Below are positions 1-13,700 of a stretch of DNA of 64,000 bases, one piece after another. Every line of letters starts with the position of its first letter. Within the stretch, counting starts at the first letter, position 1. The DNA lies in contig VKHL01000129.1 of assembly GCA_015146655.1 (NCBI GenBank), positions 1 to 64,000 on the forward strand, given 5' to 3'. Position numbers and translations under genes: made by a program. Source of the DNA: Ochromonas danica. Its lineage: Eukaryota; Sar; Chrysophyceae; Chromulinales; Chromulinaceae. A model generated the notes under the pieces. The model was not told the DNA's origin, ran no database searches, and was given only the letters and a program-made list of their open reading frames with translations.

Positions 1-1482
1 TGGAAGCTGCATGAAGTTCTCCGAAGGGTCCACTTCCAGAATGGTGGATTGTCTGGTGTCTGGGAAATCAGCTGGAGAGAAGAACTGTGTTGACTGGCCA
101 TGTACAAGCGCATGCTGTACTTGATTGGTCGACTTCAAAGGCGTTGGAGGCTCTGAGAACTCTTTATTGAATGGGGCTTTCCCTTCATTGCTGTCATTGC
201 TTATCTTCGGCAAGTTAAGAGATTTGTCCTCCCACGACTCATCATCATCCGAAGCAGCGAGATAGGATGCTTCTTTGCGAGAAGGCGAGGTGCTTTCATT
301 TTCCACAGAAGCACATGGACTGCTCACAATACTTGCACGATTATTGTTTAGCGCTCGAGAATATACGACAGGAACAGAAGCGACACTATTGTTGTCGTCA
401 GCCTGATTACGCTTCATTTTGGCCAAAACTTCGTTCACAAAGGATGCCTGGGATCTTCCCATATCATTTGCAGCCATAACATCCTCCACCACCCGTCTTG
501 AGTCTATCAATGCACGCTGTAACTGACGCTGTACTTGCTTCTCAACAATTACCCACTGCTGATCGCCCAAGTTTTGAATGACTTGATTGCTGAGAGCTGT
601 AGTTTCCTTCCTGCCCAAATCATCCCCAAAGGCTGGTTTGTCCACTGATTGATTTTCTTGACCAGATGCAATCGACAGATCTTTGTCATCATTTGCATCA
701 CCGTGACCGAATTGTTTAGCGTAAGGATTCAAAGGGATCACCTCACTGAAGGTCTTCAAGTCTTCGCCTTTGAATGCAGGGTGCCACGGATAAATGCGCT
801 TAATCTCAGGCAATCCTCCCGCTGCTAGACTGAGATCGCAATCGCGCTGTGCTTCAATACGAGTTTTAGAAAACCCACTCTCACAAGTCCTCAGAATCCG
901 AGAAATGAGGTCCTGAACACTTGTTGCAGCAATCCATTCCTCAAACACACGCCACAGGGAATAGCCTCGCAAACACAAGAAATGCAGACAGCGAAGAAAC
1001 AGTCTCAAAAACAAAGGATTTCCACCAAGTTGATGCCCTAATAGCGTGTCAATTTGCGACTCAAACAACAGAAAGCCACAAACAAACTCCTTGACTTTAG
1101 GTTGGTCCAATCCAGCCACAGCGTGGGCATTGTTTTCTTTGGGAGTCATTACGGGCTGCTCTTTCAAAAGCAAGTTGACAAATGGTCCTGCCGCCATCTT
1201 AGACGATTCTTGAATTATAGACTTTTCCACATAGGCATTTATTAACGAGCGACACGTTAGTCCATCCAAAGCTTTCATGGTAATAGAAGGAAGAGCTCGA
1301 CGGTCTAGTTCGCTCAGGATACGGTTCTTCTTTCTAGGAGCCTCCTCAACTGCACGAACACTCATATCGGGCTCTCTAGAACTATGCGGAGGAAAAGCAG
1401 GTGTCATGAAAGGAGTGATATTCTGGATTTGCGGCTCGTTTGCATCTTTTGTCTCATGGAATGTCGATGGCGTGGTGACAGA
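1..1482 (-). pseudogene. 5'-truncated inverted copy of the NACHT/NPHP3-like gene
   Basis: These bases are the reverse complement of 3862-5343; all stretches compared by eye were identical. Read on the minus strand the copy begins at the codon equivalent to residue 188 of the intact gene and stays open to the window edge, so about 494 codons are present. It lacks the start codon and residues 1-187, including both Walker motifs of the ATPase domain. The match ends at 1482: the next base differs, a few bases agree by chance, then homology stops. Nothing on the minus strand side (1483 upward) supplies a convincing replacement 5' end. It is either a recent inverted duplication giving a gene fragment, or a palindromic assembly artefact. 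The far end lies outside the window. Confidence 0.75.
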
Positions 1483-3300
1483 TAGAATGAAGCAAACTCC
1501 TTGTACGCATCAACTAAAGCTGCTGTTGGTCGGGATCAGAGAGCTTAGCAAAGATATTAGAATAATGTTTTCTTCCTCATCTGAGCTACTTCGACGTGAG
1601 ACTTCGTCGTCAGTCAGTCGAGATAAAAAAAGATCATCCCGCTACTGTTCACAAGACTACCGCGCAGAAGCACAGAATATCATGAGCGCCGTGCAATGCT
1701 ACAATAAGAATATAAAGACAACAACATTTGGTGGAAGTTGTATTCTTCTTTCCTTATTACTACCTCCGCCTCCTTTTAGGTGATACCGACGTGTGTACAT
1801 TATTAACTTTGGTCATACAAAGCACTCTTGAAAGTGAATTGGTGATGGTTTAATTTATCAGCACTAACGATAAGGAGGAGGCGGAGGTAGTATGCAGTTA
1901 ATCCAGGAACATGAACATGTCGGGGTCCTGTTGTGCCCATTCTTCAAGACGCAGGAAGCAATTCGAAGTGGTTAGAAATGTTACGGCCGTTCAACGTCAA
2001 AAAATGATGTGAGATAATAGGCAATGCATATTTGCGACTTCGAATTGTGGAATTGCTCAGAAATTGCATGTAAAAAGACCAACTAGCAACGTTTCCTCTC
2101 CCGAGTACTTATGGCCTCCTCTAAGGAAATAATCAGGGAATTAAAAGCTCTCCAGAAGACAGTGTAAGCTGAGCTATATATGTGGAACGAAACATAAGAA
2201 ATTTGTGCTCGGTGCAAGATTCAATGGTTCTTTGCAGTGGTTGATAACGAGGTAGGCGAGTTCTCAATAGTTCTGAGTCTATCACTGCGATAGAGTGATG
2301 CGTCGAACAATTCTGATGAAGAATACTTTCAACCTTAGCTTTTTTTTCCCTGTTCTGTCCTCCCATTATTGGGCGTCATTTGGGCATGATTTAGCACCCG
2401 GGCAATGGTTTTCATATTTTTCAAAATAGACAGCCGAATTCTCTCGATCGCGGTGAGGCCATAGTTTCAGAGGTGAATAGAAAGCTACTTGATGGGTGGA
2501 CGCTTTCATATTGATATCAAAAGTTTCTCGATGGTTGTCATATTTTTAGGACATCGCTGAGTGGAGGAGGGGTTGTCCGAAAGACAAGACAAATCGGGAA
2601 CACTCTAATGTTTGTCGCCCCTTTTGGTTGCTGTGAACTGTTGTCCCTTCACTAGGATCGTGATTGATGACTTCAGAGATCTGATAGAATTTTCGGGCTT
2701 AATGGGACACAGACATCTTCTACAATAGTTTGAAATCTCCTCCTTGTCAGGCGAGCATCAACCAAGCCAAACTTGATGATAGTTACCCATCCCACCAAGG
2801 CATTATTGGATGTGGATGATAGATCGGCAAGCCCATCCAGGAATTAATGGAGGAAGCACTTACCGTCTCTCATACACGGCACGAACAATCTATAATCACA
2901 TTGTACCAAGCCAAAACAACTGCAAGAAGGAATTTCTTGGCCTATTTGATCATTACGTCCGCCCAGTGGAGCTAAGGATACCTTAGAGTAGCTGAAAGCA
3001 GAGATGAATAATGGAGGGGATAAAGACTCTTCGGTCTCCTTCTCTTACGCAGCTATCGAAATAGTTAGGATCCATTGCTCTAGCCAAGTATTGACTATAC
3101 CAACCATATCGTTTTAGCAACGTCCAACAAGAGGACGATCTCCCGATTTGTCGTTTGAGACAACCAGACGGAGGCGCGACAATCCCTCCTTTTCTCTCAA
3201 GGAACTCTTCTTTTGGAACTTGAAAGTCTCCTCAAAAGTGGGCTGGCGGTTTCAAATGGGTTGGCTGAAGATAATTTGTTGAAATTGTCGGTCTGTCGAA
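1483..3300. other. Spacer/upstream region without a recognised gene
   Basis: No exon set could be supported on either strand. A short inverted repeat is visible: a pyrimidine-rich copy near 1757-1778 (TACTACCTCCGCCTCC) and its complement near 1872-1893, about 95 bases apart, which could form a hairpin. The region up to 3300 presumably holds the promoter and 5' UTR of the NACHT gene. A minus-strand open stretch around 1520-1640 reads as Ser/Glu-rich but ends in a stop before the repeat arm and does not join it. Confidence 0.5.
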
Positions 3301-6300
3301 ATGGAGGCCAACAACAACTGTATTGGGAATTTAGAACATCATATTCATCGCGTCTTTGCCTCAGTTCGAGTTGCAGGGGAAGATTTCGTTTACAGCCACA
3401 CCACAGAGCTCTTCTCCCGACTAGACGACTATTGCGATGAATCCACTATGGCGGAAAGTAAATTGCCTCTGCTGATTCGAGGAGAATCGGGGACTGGTAA
3501 AACAGCATTGCTTGCCAATTGGTTGCATAGAAGAGAACATTCCTATTCGAAGCTTCGTAACAATTCAGACGAGTTCTTCTTTTGGCACGCCGTTGGATGC
3601 TCGCGACAATCTTTGAATGTGAACTCCATGCTGAGAAGGTTGATATCAGATCTTAAAAATAAATTTGAGTTAAGTCGGCAAATCCCTAAATCGCAGGAGA
3701 GATTGAGTTGGGAGCTCGCACGATTCCTGGAGTTAGCCGCCAAGAAAGGTCGAGTTATTCTTGTCATCGACGGTTTGCATCGTCTGAGGTCTAATGATGG
3801 TAGCGAAGATGCCTTAGCTTGGCTACCACTATCGTATCCTCCCAATGTTAGGGTAATTCTGTCTGTCACCACGCCATCGACATTCCATGAGACAAAAGAT
3901 GCAAACGAGCCGCAAATCCAGAATATCACTCCTTTCATGACACCTGCTTTTCCTCCGCATAGTTCTAGAGAGCCCGATATGAGTGTTCGTGCAGTTGAGG
4001 AGGCTCCTAGAAAGAAGAACCGTATCCTGAGCGAACTAGACCGTCGAGCTCTTCCTTCTATTACCATGAAAGCTTTGGATGGACTAACGTGTCGCTCGTT
4101 AATAAATGCCTATGTGGAAAAGTCTATAATTCAAGAATCGTCTAAGATGGCGGCAGGACCATTTGTCAACTTGCTTTTGAAAGAGCAGCCCGTAATGACT
4201 CCCAAAGAAAACAATGCCCACGCTGTGGCTGGATTGGACCAACCTAAAGTCAAGGAGTTTGTTTGTGGCTTTCTGTTGTTTGAGTCGCAAATTGACACGC
4301 TATTAGGGCATCAACTTGGTGGAAATCCTTTGTTTTTGAGACTGTTTCTTCGCTGTCTGCATTTCTTGTGTTTGCGAGGCTATTCCCTGTGGCGTGTGTT
4401 TGAGGAATGGATTGCTGCAACAAGTGTTCAGGACCTCATTTCTCGGATTCTGAGGACTTGTGAGAGTGGGTTTTCTAAAACTCGTATTGAAGCACAGCGC
4501 GATTGCGATCTCAGTCTAGCAGCGGGAGGATTGCCTGAGATTAAGCGCATTTATCCGTGGCACCCTGCATTCAAAGGCGAAGACTTGAAGACCTTCAGTG
4601 AGGTGATCCCTTTGAATCCTTACGCTAAACAATTCGGTCACGGTGATGCAAATGATGACAAAGATCTGTCGATTGCATCTGGTCAAGAAAATCAATCAGT
4701 GGACAAACCAGCCTTTGGGGATGATTTGGGCAGGAAGGAAACTACAGCTCTCAGCAATCAAGTCATTCAAAACTTGGGCGATCAGCAGTGGGTAATTGTT
4801 GAGAAGCAAGTACAGCGTCAGTTACAGCGTGCATTGATAGACTCAAGACGGGTGGTGGAGGATGTTATGGCTGCAAATGATATGGGAAGATCCCAGGCAT
4901 CCTTTGTGAACGAAGTTTTGGCCAAAATGAAGCGTAATCAGGCTGACGACAACAATAGTGTCGCTTCTGTTCCTGTCGTATATTCTCGAGCGCTAAACAA
5001 TAATCGTGCAAGTATTGTGAGCAGTCCATGTGCTTCTGTGGAAAATGAAAGCACCTCGCCTTCTCGCAAAGAAGCATCCTATCTCGCTGCTTCGGATGAT
5101 GATGAGTCGTGGGAGGACAAATCTCTTAACTTGCCGAAGATAAGCAATGACAGCAATGAAGGGAAAGCCCCATTCAATAAAGAGTTCTCAGAGCCTCCAA
5201 CGCCTTTGAAGTCGACCAATCAAGTACAGCATGCGCTTGTACATGGCCAGTCAACACAGTTCTTCTCTCCAGCTGATTTCCCAGACACCAGACAATCCAC
5301 CATTCTGGAAGTGGACCCTTCGGAGAACTTCATGCAGCTTCCACTGTATTTGCGAGGAGGTGAATCGGTGAGTGGCTTTGGAGATCTCATTGGCAATGCT
5401 CTGTCTTTATTGTATGTCGCGAGACAAGGCCTTCGAGAGGGCGAACTGTGGAAAATACTCAGTAATTTACAGATGAAGAAGCGCTTGGAGACGAATGATT
5501 TCCAAGAGAGAAGGGAGATGTTGGTCGCGCAAGAACAAAATGTTCATAAGATAGCGTCGAATATCATCAACCACCAAAGCCTGCTTGCTGACATTTTCAT
5601 GGCCGAAGACATTACGAAGCAAAACTATATTCCCATTTCTAAGATGCGCAATTGTCTTGCGAAGTGCATGGAGGGCGTCACTAATCAAGATGTCCAGCAG
5701 CTGTTGGAGTTTTTGAACAAACATGCATTTGGAGGTAGTCAGCAGGGTGGGAGCTTGACAGGCTTCTCTGGCCAGCCCTTCATCAACGATAATTATTTCC
5801 ATTACGCTCAACTCTTAGCTATTATAAAGAAGCTAGATCGCAAGTTCCATTTTGGTGATCAGCAGTCGTCATCGAAGCCCATCGCCTCTTCGTCTTTTGG
5901 GAAGACAGCAGAGACAAGCAAAAGAGCTGGGACAGCAGACATCATAGATGACGACACTTTCGATGATTTCCATTTGAATGCAGATTTCCAAGATGGAGGT
6001 GGGCTTGGAGGGCAAATGGAAAGCAGCAACGAGGACAATTTGGGTCCCGTTGTTGAAGAGTTCCTGCTGAACGTCTTGTGCGCTCTTGGAGTCCTCTACA
6101 GTCCAGAAAATAAGGTTTTAATCCTACCCAGCGATTCAGAGCCTTTTCGAAAGACGATTTATGATCGATATATTCTTCCACGCGGTGGCGGGTCGATCCA
6201 ATACTGGCATAATTTGATTATCCAGTATTTCAGAACGCAGGAGAACTCCTTGAGAAAGTGTGAAGAGATGCCTTGGCATTTGAAGATATGCAGGAAGTGG

Positions 6301-9300
6301 ACCACTTTGAAGGATTGTTTGGTTGATCTGAAAACATTTGATTTGATGTTTAACAACGACTTGAAGGATGAGCTCATGGATTACTGGAAGCTGCTCACAG
6401 AAGGTCCACTCTTCGTGGTGGATCCAGTCACTCTTCAGAATCATATATTTCGCTCCGCTAGCAATACCCTCGCCTCCTCTTCTCCTCTGGTACGAAATCA
6501 TCGAACTAGTTTCTTGGTCACGTTGCTATCTCGACAGGGAGGCAATGGAGATGACGATGATGGAGACAATCAGTCTACTCTCTCGCATATCCTCAAAGAA
6601 ATCGACGCCGCTCAATCTCAGCGACTCTCTTTGAGAGAGATCAAGCGGAAAATAATGAAATATCAGGCAAGAGTGTCGTGCTACTTTTCTCATTATCTGT
6701 GTGCTAATCTGAGATGCTCGTGCAATGTTTAGATTCAGCCTTTTGATGTGGTGGAGGAGCTCAATCGCTCTCTGGAGGCTTGGGTCACTGCTGAAAGACC
6801 TTCACCGATGTGGATTCATAAAACAATCATGCAAATAGCTCGTTTCCTCTTGGAGTTCTCAAAGACCACTCATACTTGTCCTCATTTTCGGCGTCTGGGA
6901 ATTGATATGGCTGTTTTGGAGAGGTTTGGGATTCTTTTCGATGATTTGAAGGAAATGTTACAGAACAACGGCAATTCTCCTCAGCCAGTAGCAGATGTGG
7001 GCGACGACATGAATGCTCTCTCTGAGGCCAAAACATTGGCGGAGTCTCCATCGAAAGCTGCTGGTCAAAGTAAAGACAAGGATAAATACTTCGATGGACT
7101 GCAAAAGCAAGATATCTTGAGATTTCCAACACCAAAAATGGTACTGTAATCGTACTTTTCCATGTGAGTGAAGATTTGCCCTAATGTTGCTTTGTGTGTT
7201 TCGGTCAGGTGGCGGGAAACTTGTATCTCTATTTGCGATGGATCTGGATCCAGTTTCCATGGCTGGCTTTGCATCCCGCGGCCACGGTCATCTTTGCAGA
7301 TAAAAATGATGATTTGAACACGACAAATGACTTCGGCGATGGCGAGGAAGAAGAGAATGAAGGCATGGTCGTGGATGACTCCGTCAAGCATCTGATGCGG
7401 GTCTGGAATATCAAGAAGTCTGATCCAACGGTGCCTGTGTTTACGAGCTCTCTCAATCGAAAGCTTGCTGCAATCAAACCTCGAACATCTTTGTCATCCA
7501 ACTTGGAGCGCAATGTGGAAGCCAGTTGCAGGCGGTTGTATGAGGAATTGGCTGCCCCCTCACACATAGTGCAGGCTAGACTGGGCATTGGCATCACTCA
7601 AAGAGACAAATTCCGCCGCTCTTTCCAACAAGAGGTATGAGACCCTTGACGTATTTGGTATTGTTGTCCCACTAATAGTACGCAATGTTCAGGTTGAGTT
7701 GAGCAAGAGCATGCCCTTCGCCTATCATGGAAAGAAGGCACTGAAGAGCGGTTCTTTATTCCCCAGTTATAATGCATTCGTTAGAGAGGCGAACAAAAAG
7801 AAAGTGGAAGCTGATCTCTTATATAGAGACAATTCGGATACAGACTCCTTGTCACTGAGGGAAACTGGCAAGAAGAAGCGTCCTTTGAAGAAGTTCAATG
7901 TCGATAAAGCCTTGAAAAATATGGCCAATGGCGGTGATGGAACATCTACCTTCTTTCTGACCGAACTTGATGACGAGATTCGCAGAATATCTCATGAAGA
8001 GTACATGGAGTCTCATCGATCAGAGGCTGTGGGGGTGGGAGGATTGATCAAAGATGAGACGGATCTTGAACTTGTGGCATTGTTGGATAGGATCTCTCAA
8101 ATGAAGTCCATCAACAATAAGCTCCTGATCATCCAAAGAGAAAAGGAACGAAGCATTGACGAGCTTGAGAATGAGGTCAGTCGGATGTAATGAATACTAG
8201 TATGGCCCTACATGAAATTAACATGGTTGTGTTCTTTAGATTATTTTAAGGCAAGAATCAGACACGTTTTTGATTAACGAAGTTCAAAATGGAGAGTCTC
8301 TCTTGAAGTCTCTCCATGAACGCAACGTAACAATGGAGAAGAGCTTCAAAGAGGCGAAAATACTGCAAGATGGCTATCTCGAGTTACTTAAAGCTCTCAA
8401 ACTGAATCCTCCATACAGTGAAGCTCACGTCCGCTCGTTGGAAATCGAGGTGGAGCTGGCAAATCAGCAGTTTAACGATCTCTCCCAACATCGTCAGAGG
8501 TTGTACAACGAAGGAGAGAAGCTGGATACAGTGCGCAAACAACAACTCTCTGAACGAATCAGTTACTTCCGTGTTGCCCGCGATGAAGTCAACATGAAGA
8601 AGAAGCAGATTGTCAAAGAAATCAAACATCTCAAAGGTATTCTCGGAGATAAAAAGAGAGAAAATTCGAGCAGGCGTCGACAGCGATCTCGGAGGGGAGA
8701 TCGTGAGTCTTCTCGCAGAAATGAAAGAATGAACACGGATCGCTCATTCAGCTCGGATGACTCCGATTCAAGCAAGGAATCATTGAAGGATTTGACGTTG
8801 ACCAAACCTGTTATCCACTTCCTCAATGCCCTTGTGCGAAAGGTAACTTACAATGAGCCCATTATCAAAGAAACAGACAAATCGCTAGATGACGTCAAGA
8901 AACGTGCTGCTGAGACAACAAGACCCATTGGCTTCGCTCAAGTTCAATCGTCTGACTCTCCGCCAGTGGAGACTGTCGTTCCTCCTGTTCCTGCACCATT
9001 GTCAGTTGCTTCGGGAAACACTTCGTTGACCAAACGAAAATCTCGCCTGACTGAGGTTCTCAATCGTGCGCATTTGCCACTCAAAGCTTCTGTGCCTCCG
9101 CATCAACACAAAGCTCATGAATCAGACAATGAAAGTGCAGGTGGATCGTTGCAATCCCTTTCCGCTGCAGTTAATCGAGGTATTGCCGCCAATAATGCTT
9201 TTTTGTCGAGAAGAAGACTATCTCAAGACGAATTGGTGCAATTGAAAGACTCTATCAAGTCACTTGTTCATCCTGGCAGAGATCAGATGACTGGTGGGGC

Positions 9301-10728
9301 TAAGGACAACTTCAAAATTCAATTACAGAAGGCTTTGGCTTTGATGCTGCAGAAGACTGAATCAAACTCTTTTGATGAGTTCCTAGAGCGTTTTCTTCAA
9401 GGGCAGAGCTTGTTGGAAACTTTGCGATCTCAACAAGTCCTGGTCGATTCTCGTTTGTCTCAGTTGCGAGCTGAACATGCTGAGCTGTATACCGTGTGGA
9501 GTGATATATCTTTCTTAGCTGACGAGTCGACAATGTCTAGTGGTGCTGGTGCTGGTGCTAGTGCAGTGGCTACTAGCACAACGCCATCTGCTAATGATGC
9601 CAATGATCGCTACCTGGATAATCAATTGTTTGCGAAAGAAGTTCGCTTGCATCGCTTCCAGCGAATGTATGATAAAAGTGTTCACGTGGTGAGTGAAGTG
9701 CGCACAGCGATCTCTCACATTATGAGCCTCTTGGTTGTTAACTCCAAGTTGCTTGCCGCCTTGCCGCGCATTCCTCCGCCGAGTCTTCAAACAGATCAAG
9801 ACTTGGTGACTTGTCTGTCTTGGTGCGAGGAACGAATTATTGCTCTAAACGAAGCTTTAACAATGGACGCTAACCGACCCAATGCTGCTACAAATGAAGA
9901 GAAGAGTGAGTTTTATTTGTTTGGACTATTGCATTTGATTTCAATTGAGTTGAAATCAATGATATTTTGCTCAACAGGTAAACCATTGGCCCAAAGACAA
10001 GCAGATCTGGCGGAAGAGATTCACAACTTGATGCATGAGAGGAAAGGTCTCAAAACTCAATATAAGGTATTGATTGAATTGCAGTTTTCTTCTTTCTTCC
10101 TTCTTGATGATTTATTTCCTGCGTGTTTTCTCTTCCTCAACAGTCTCAGCGCAAGTCTAATGGGGCTATGAGCAAAGTTCTTATCGCCTCCTCCGATTCG
10201 AATGGATTCGTCTCTTCTCCAAGAAATGTGGTGGTTAGTTAGTATGCTTTCTTGCCGTTTCTTTGGATTTTCTGAAGTCAATCATTCTCTTCGCAGGTCC
10301 CTCCAGTTGGGAAGTTGGATAAGATCTATGACGCCAAGATGACAAAGCTATTAAATGAGCGAGATCGTCAGCTAGATCTGAATGAGTCGCATAACTATTA
10401 TTCCTGGGACAATTCCGCTCAGAATGAAGTTCAGCGCTTCCTGTTAGAAGGCTTGGACATGAAGAAGGTAGTATTATTGTTCAACCAGCACAAATTATTT
10501 ATTTTGACCAAATATATTTAAATCATTGATTCGTAGACAAAGGACATGAGCAGACATGCAAAGACTCTGGTCAATAAACGCTCTGGAAGGGCTCAGACTT
10601 ACGGCTTGGTTCTGGAAGAACTCATGAAGGCGAGAGGTCAGGCCCTGAATTTGCATCCTTCAAGCCCCATCAAGGAGACGGAGACTACGAGCAGCGAGAA
10701 TGATCGACTTGGAGAAATGGCAACATGA
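3301..10728 (+). CDS. Giant NACHT/STAND NTPase, nephrocystin-3-like, with coiled coils
   Basis: Proposed exons 3301-6666, 6733-7140, 7209-7634, 7693-8175, 8240-9905, 9978-10066, 10144-10233, 10297-10467 and 10537-10728 join in phase to 2,296 residues. The N-terminus carries a P-loop ATPase: Walker A GESGTGKT at 61-68 in an LLANWL context typical of nephrocystin-3-like proteins, and Walker B VILVIDGLH at 152-160. The middle is long and partly disordered, with a weak EF-hand-like stretch near residue 780. The C-terminal half is rich in Glu/Lys/Arg coiled coil plus a basic Ser/Arg stretch. Intron 1 uses a GC donor (CAG|GCAAGA); the intron at 9906-9977 is 72 bases without a stop, so retention would stay in frame. 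NPHP3 acts at the ciliary transition zone/inversin compartment; a ciliary role here is inferred from the ATPase domain only. The ATG at 3301 is chosen because it precedes the ATPase domain directly. Confidence 0.7.
3862..5343. repeat. Right arm of large inverted repeat (partner 1-1482)
   Basis: Positions pair so that coordinates sum to 5344 (1 with 5343, 1482 with 3862). The arms are at least 1,482 bases and are separated by a 2,379-base spacer holding the promoter and first 561 coding bases of the NACHT gene. Because the left arm runs off the window the true arm length is unknown. The lack of visible divergence implies a very recent event, ongoing gene conversion, or a sequencing/assembly fold-back. 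Confidence 0.9.
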
Positions 10729-10750
10729 TGTGATACTTCATTAACTCATT

Positions 10751-13700
10751 TCAAGCTCTCTTAAAAGAACGCTTTCTGCTTCTTATGCTCAGATGGTCGA
10801 TTAATTTCTTCACTATCGCCTAAAATATAATCCGTAAGCAAAGACCAACATTAACTTGATCTTGTGTAAAGCAAAGTTTATAAATCGCCTACCTTGCCAT
10901 CTTGCGCTTTGTGAATCACATCTACTTGGACAGCTTGGGCAAGTTCGGCAATAGTCCTGAGATCTGCAGCGCTTTCAAGATGTTCACCTTTATTCAGCAA
11001 CTTGTAGTAGATGGAGCTCCACGATGCTTTTCTCCTGTTTGGTGTGATGTGATTAGGCGCAAACAATTCCAAAGAGAAGACGGGGGTGAGCCAATACCAG
11101 TATCTCCTCAATGAGGCTTTAGGGATCCAGAAATCAGTTGAAGAAGAAGAGCTAGAATCATTGTGGACGTGACACTGCAATCCTCTCGAAGAAGCCTTCT
11201 CAGCAGTCTCTCGAGTGACAGTGAGGTGATCGAAAAAGAGCAATTGGTGCATGCATGAGCACAATCCAGAATAGTCCGGCTGCTCGCACGATAGAAGTGA
11301 GAGAAGATAAAAGCGAACCAACTACTTCAACTAACCTGGAAAAGCCACTCCTTTGAAGAGTCGAAGTTAGCTAGATTATACTCCTTGGCAGAAACAGAGC
11401 CAGTGTATCTTATAACTTCAGTGGACATTCCCCGCTTATTCTGGAGAGTGGAAGTGAAAGCTGCCAGCAGATAAGCTTCGTCTACCACTCTACTGGCGGA
11501 AGCAGAATGCAAGGACGATGCCAAGCGAGCCTTGCCAAAATCGATCAAACAAACGTCCAATCCCTCCGTGCTTTGACGCACTACCCAATTATCTATTCGC
11601 AATCAATACGTTAGTGAGGTGATATTCAGGCATGTTGATCGTTCGCGAGTCTAACCAGTCTTAATGTCACAGTGCAATACGCCGCAGCTGTGCAAGACCC
11701 TCAAGCTGCTCGCCATCTACTTGACAAAGTCAATAATAAACTCAACCTATTTAGTGGGTAAATTCACATGATACAGTACCTGTTCTGTAAGGTAAGCAAC
11801 GAGATATTCGTGCTCTGCAGAGGTGAAAAGGCCTGGAGAACTGAGAACTGCTATTACATCAATCAATGTGCCCAATTCAGCATAGGGCAGCAGCAAGCAA
11901 CTGGCATCTTCAAAGCTGTAGAGCTTGCTGGGTTTCAAAATGAAGCGATGGTAAGGAGCCACAATATCAGGATTGTCTTTTCCGACAGCTTTGATGCGAT
12001 TCCTTAGCTATCATAGCCCCACAATTTCACATTACGAGATTAGACATTGTTTCTAGCGATTGCTTAGTATTACTTACCACAGTATGGAATATGGCTTCCC
12101 ATTGCGTAAACGCTTTCTTAGTGCCCACTTTGAGGACATGCAAAGCCCCGCTATCCAGAGTCTCCAATAAAATAGTATGACCAAAACTACCTCTACCAGT
12201 TGATGAGAGCAATTGAGCTTTGCTTAATCCAGGTAGATTGATAAATGCTTTGGTCTTGTACTGAGCTTTGAAACCCAAAACGGCGGGCTTCTCAGAGCTG
12301 GAAAGATGATGGTAAAAGGTGCGGGCATCCCATGTTTTAGCAGCGACAGTCAAAAGGTGTTCGGCATGCAAGACCACGAAGCTCTCAAAGCTATCGTTTT
12401 CAATAACAGCTATTCGCGGAGGTGGACATCTCTCACCTCTAGACTCTTTCGACCCATTGCTCATTAGTCCGCTTCCTTGCTTGCTTTGGTTACATCCTTC
12501 GTTCTCCTCCTCCTTTTCCTCTTCCCAATAGCTCTCTGAGCTAACGGAAGTTGGGGAGATTCTTGTTGAAGAAGAGGCAACCGATGGAGCGAAAACAGTT
12601 GCTTTGGATTCCAATTCTCGTTGCGTCCTGACAATGGGCAAGCTATTCAAAAGACACGCTGGCTTATTATTAAATGGGTTTGTATCAGATCGAAATAGAG
12701 ATCGGCGCGAAGCAAGTTGATTGATCTGCAAAGCAGGCATTCAGCAGTCAGTTATTCGTTTACACTAGCGGATAATGGGCTAGATGAATGCCTACCCCTT
12801 CATAATCAGTACTGCTAGAAGTTTGTAACGACTCAAAAGCAGACGATTTTCTTTGCAACAAACATCATGGGTAATCAGAATATGGTTTTCTCCTGAGAAC
12901 GAGCAGACGGCGGCTTACGATTCCAAGTGAAGAAAAGAAGGATCGGCTCCATGCAGAAGATGATCAACCGAGCTATCGTGATTTGGCTACAACATTCAAT
13001 TGGTCGATAAGAGATAAACGAAGTACTAACGAAATGAAGGAGATACCTTTATACAGGACAGAGATTTAAACGCAGACATTGAATCGAGTTTGGTGGCGGT
13101 TTGGAAGATAGGTTGTCCGCGCTTTTGGGTTTCTCCTGGAGATTGAAACATCATATCAATATCTTTTCGAGCCAGTCTAGTATTGATGGTCCCATCATTC
13201 ATGTCCTCTTCCAATAAAGAGTCAATTTGAGAGAGCCACTCATTGTTAGCAGGCTTAGCAGGCACAGCGGGAGGAGCAGGCTTTTGCGTTTTGCTTTTTG
13301 GTACAGGAGCCGATGCTACAGGCTTCGGGGGTACTTGGGTATCTGCACCAACGAAAAATTAGGAAAGTTATGGCAAGAGGACGTACACGAGGTGTTACCT
13401 GAAAAGATAGGCACACATTTTGCAGAGCCTTTATTGGTTGATTGCTTAGCAGCAACTGGTGGGCCAAACTCTTCATCGACAAATATAGGAATAGAGAGAG
13501 GAGCAGAGCTTTGGGCAAGCAGAGCACTGTTAGATGAGGGTAAGGTAACCTCATTCCACTTCATCACGGGGCCTATCGAACAAAGAAGTCAAAACTTCTG
13601 CATTAAACACTTGACACAGAGAAACCTACCATTGTTTTCTTTCTTCCTCTCCTTCTCGGTACCAAGACATTTCCATTCACCTTCCACGGCAGAGGCGGGA

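Noticed and set aside
1277-1783. 168-codon plus-strand open frame crossing the inverted-repeat edge
   Set aside because: Its first two thirds are the antisense of the NACHT coding sequence; it is a chance frame across the breakpoint.
2133-2366. 77-codon minus-strand frame in the spacer
   Set aside because: No motif, no codon pattern, no splice link; treated as chance.
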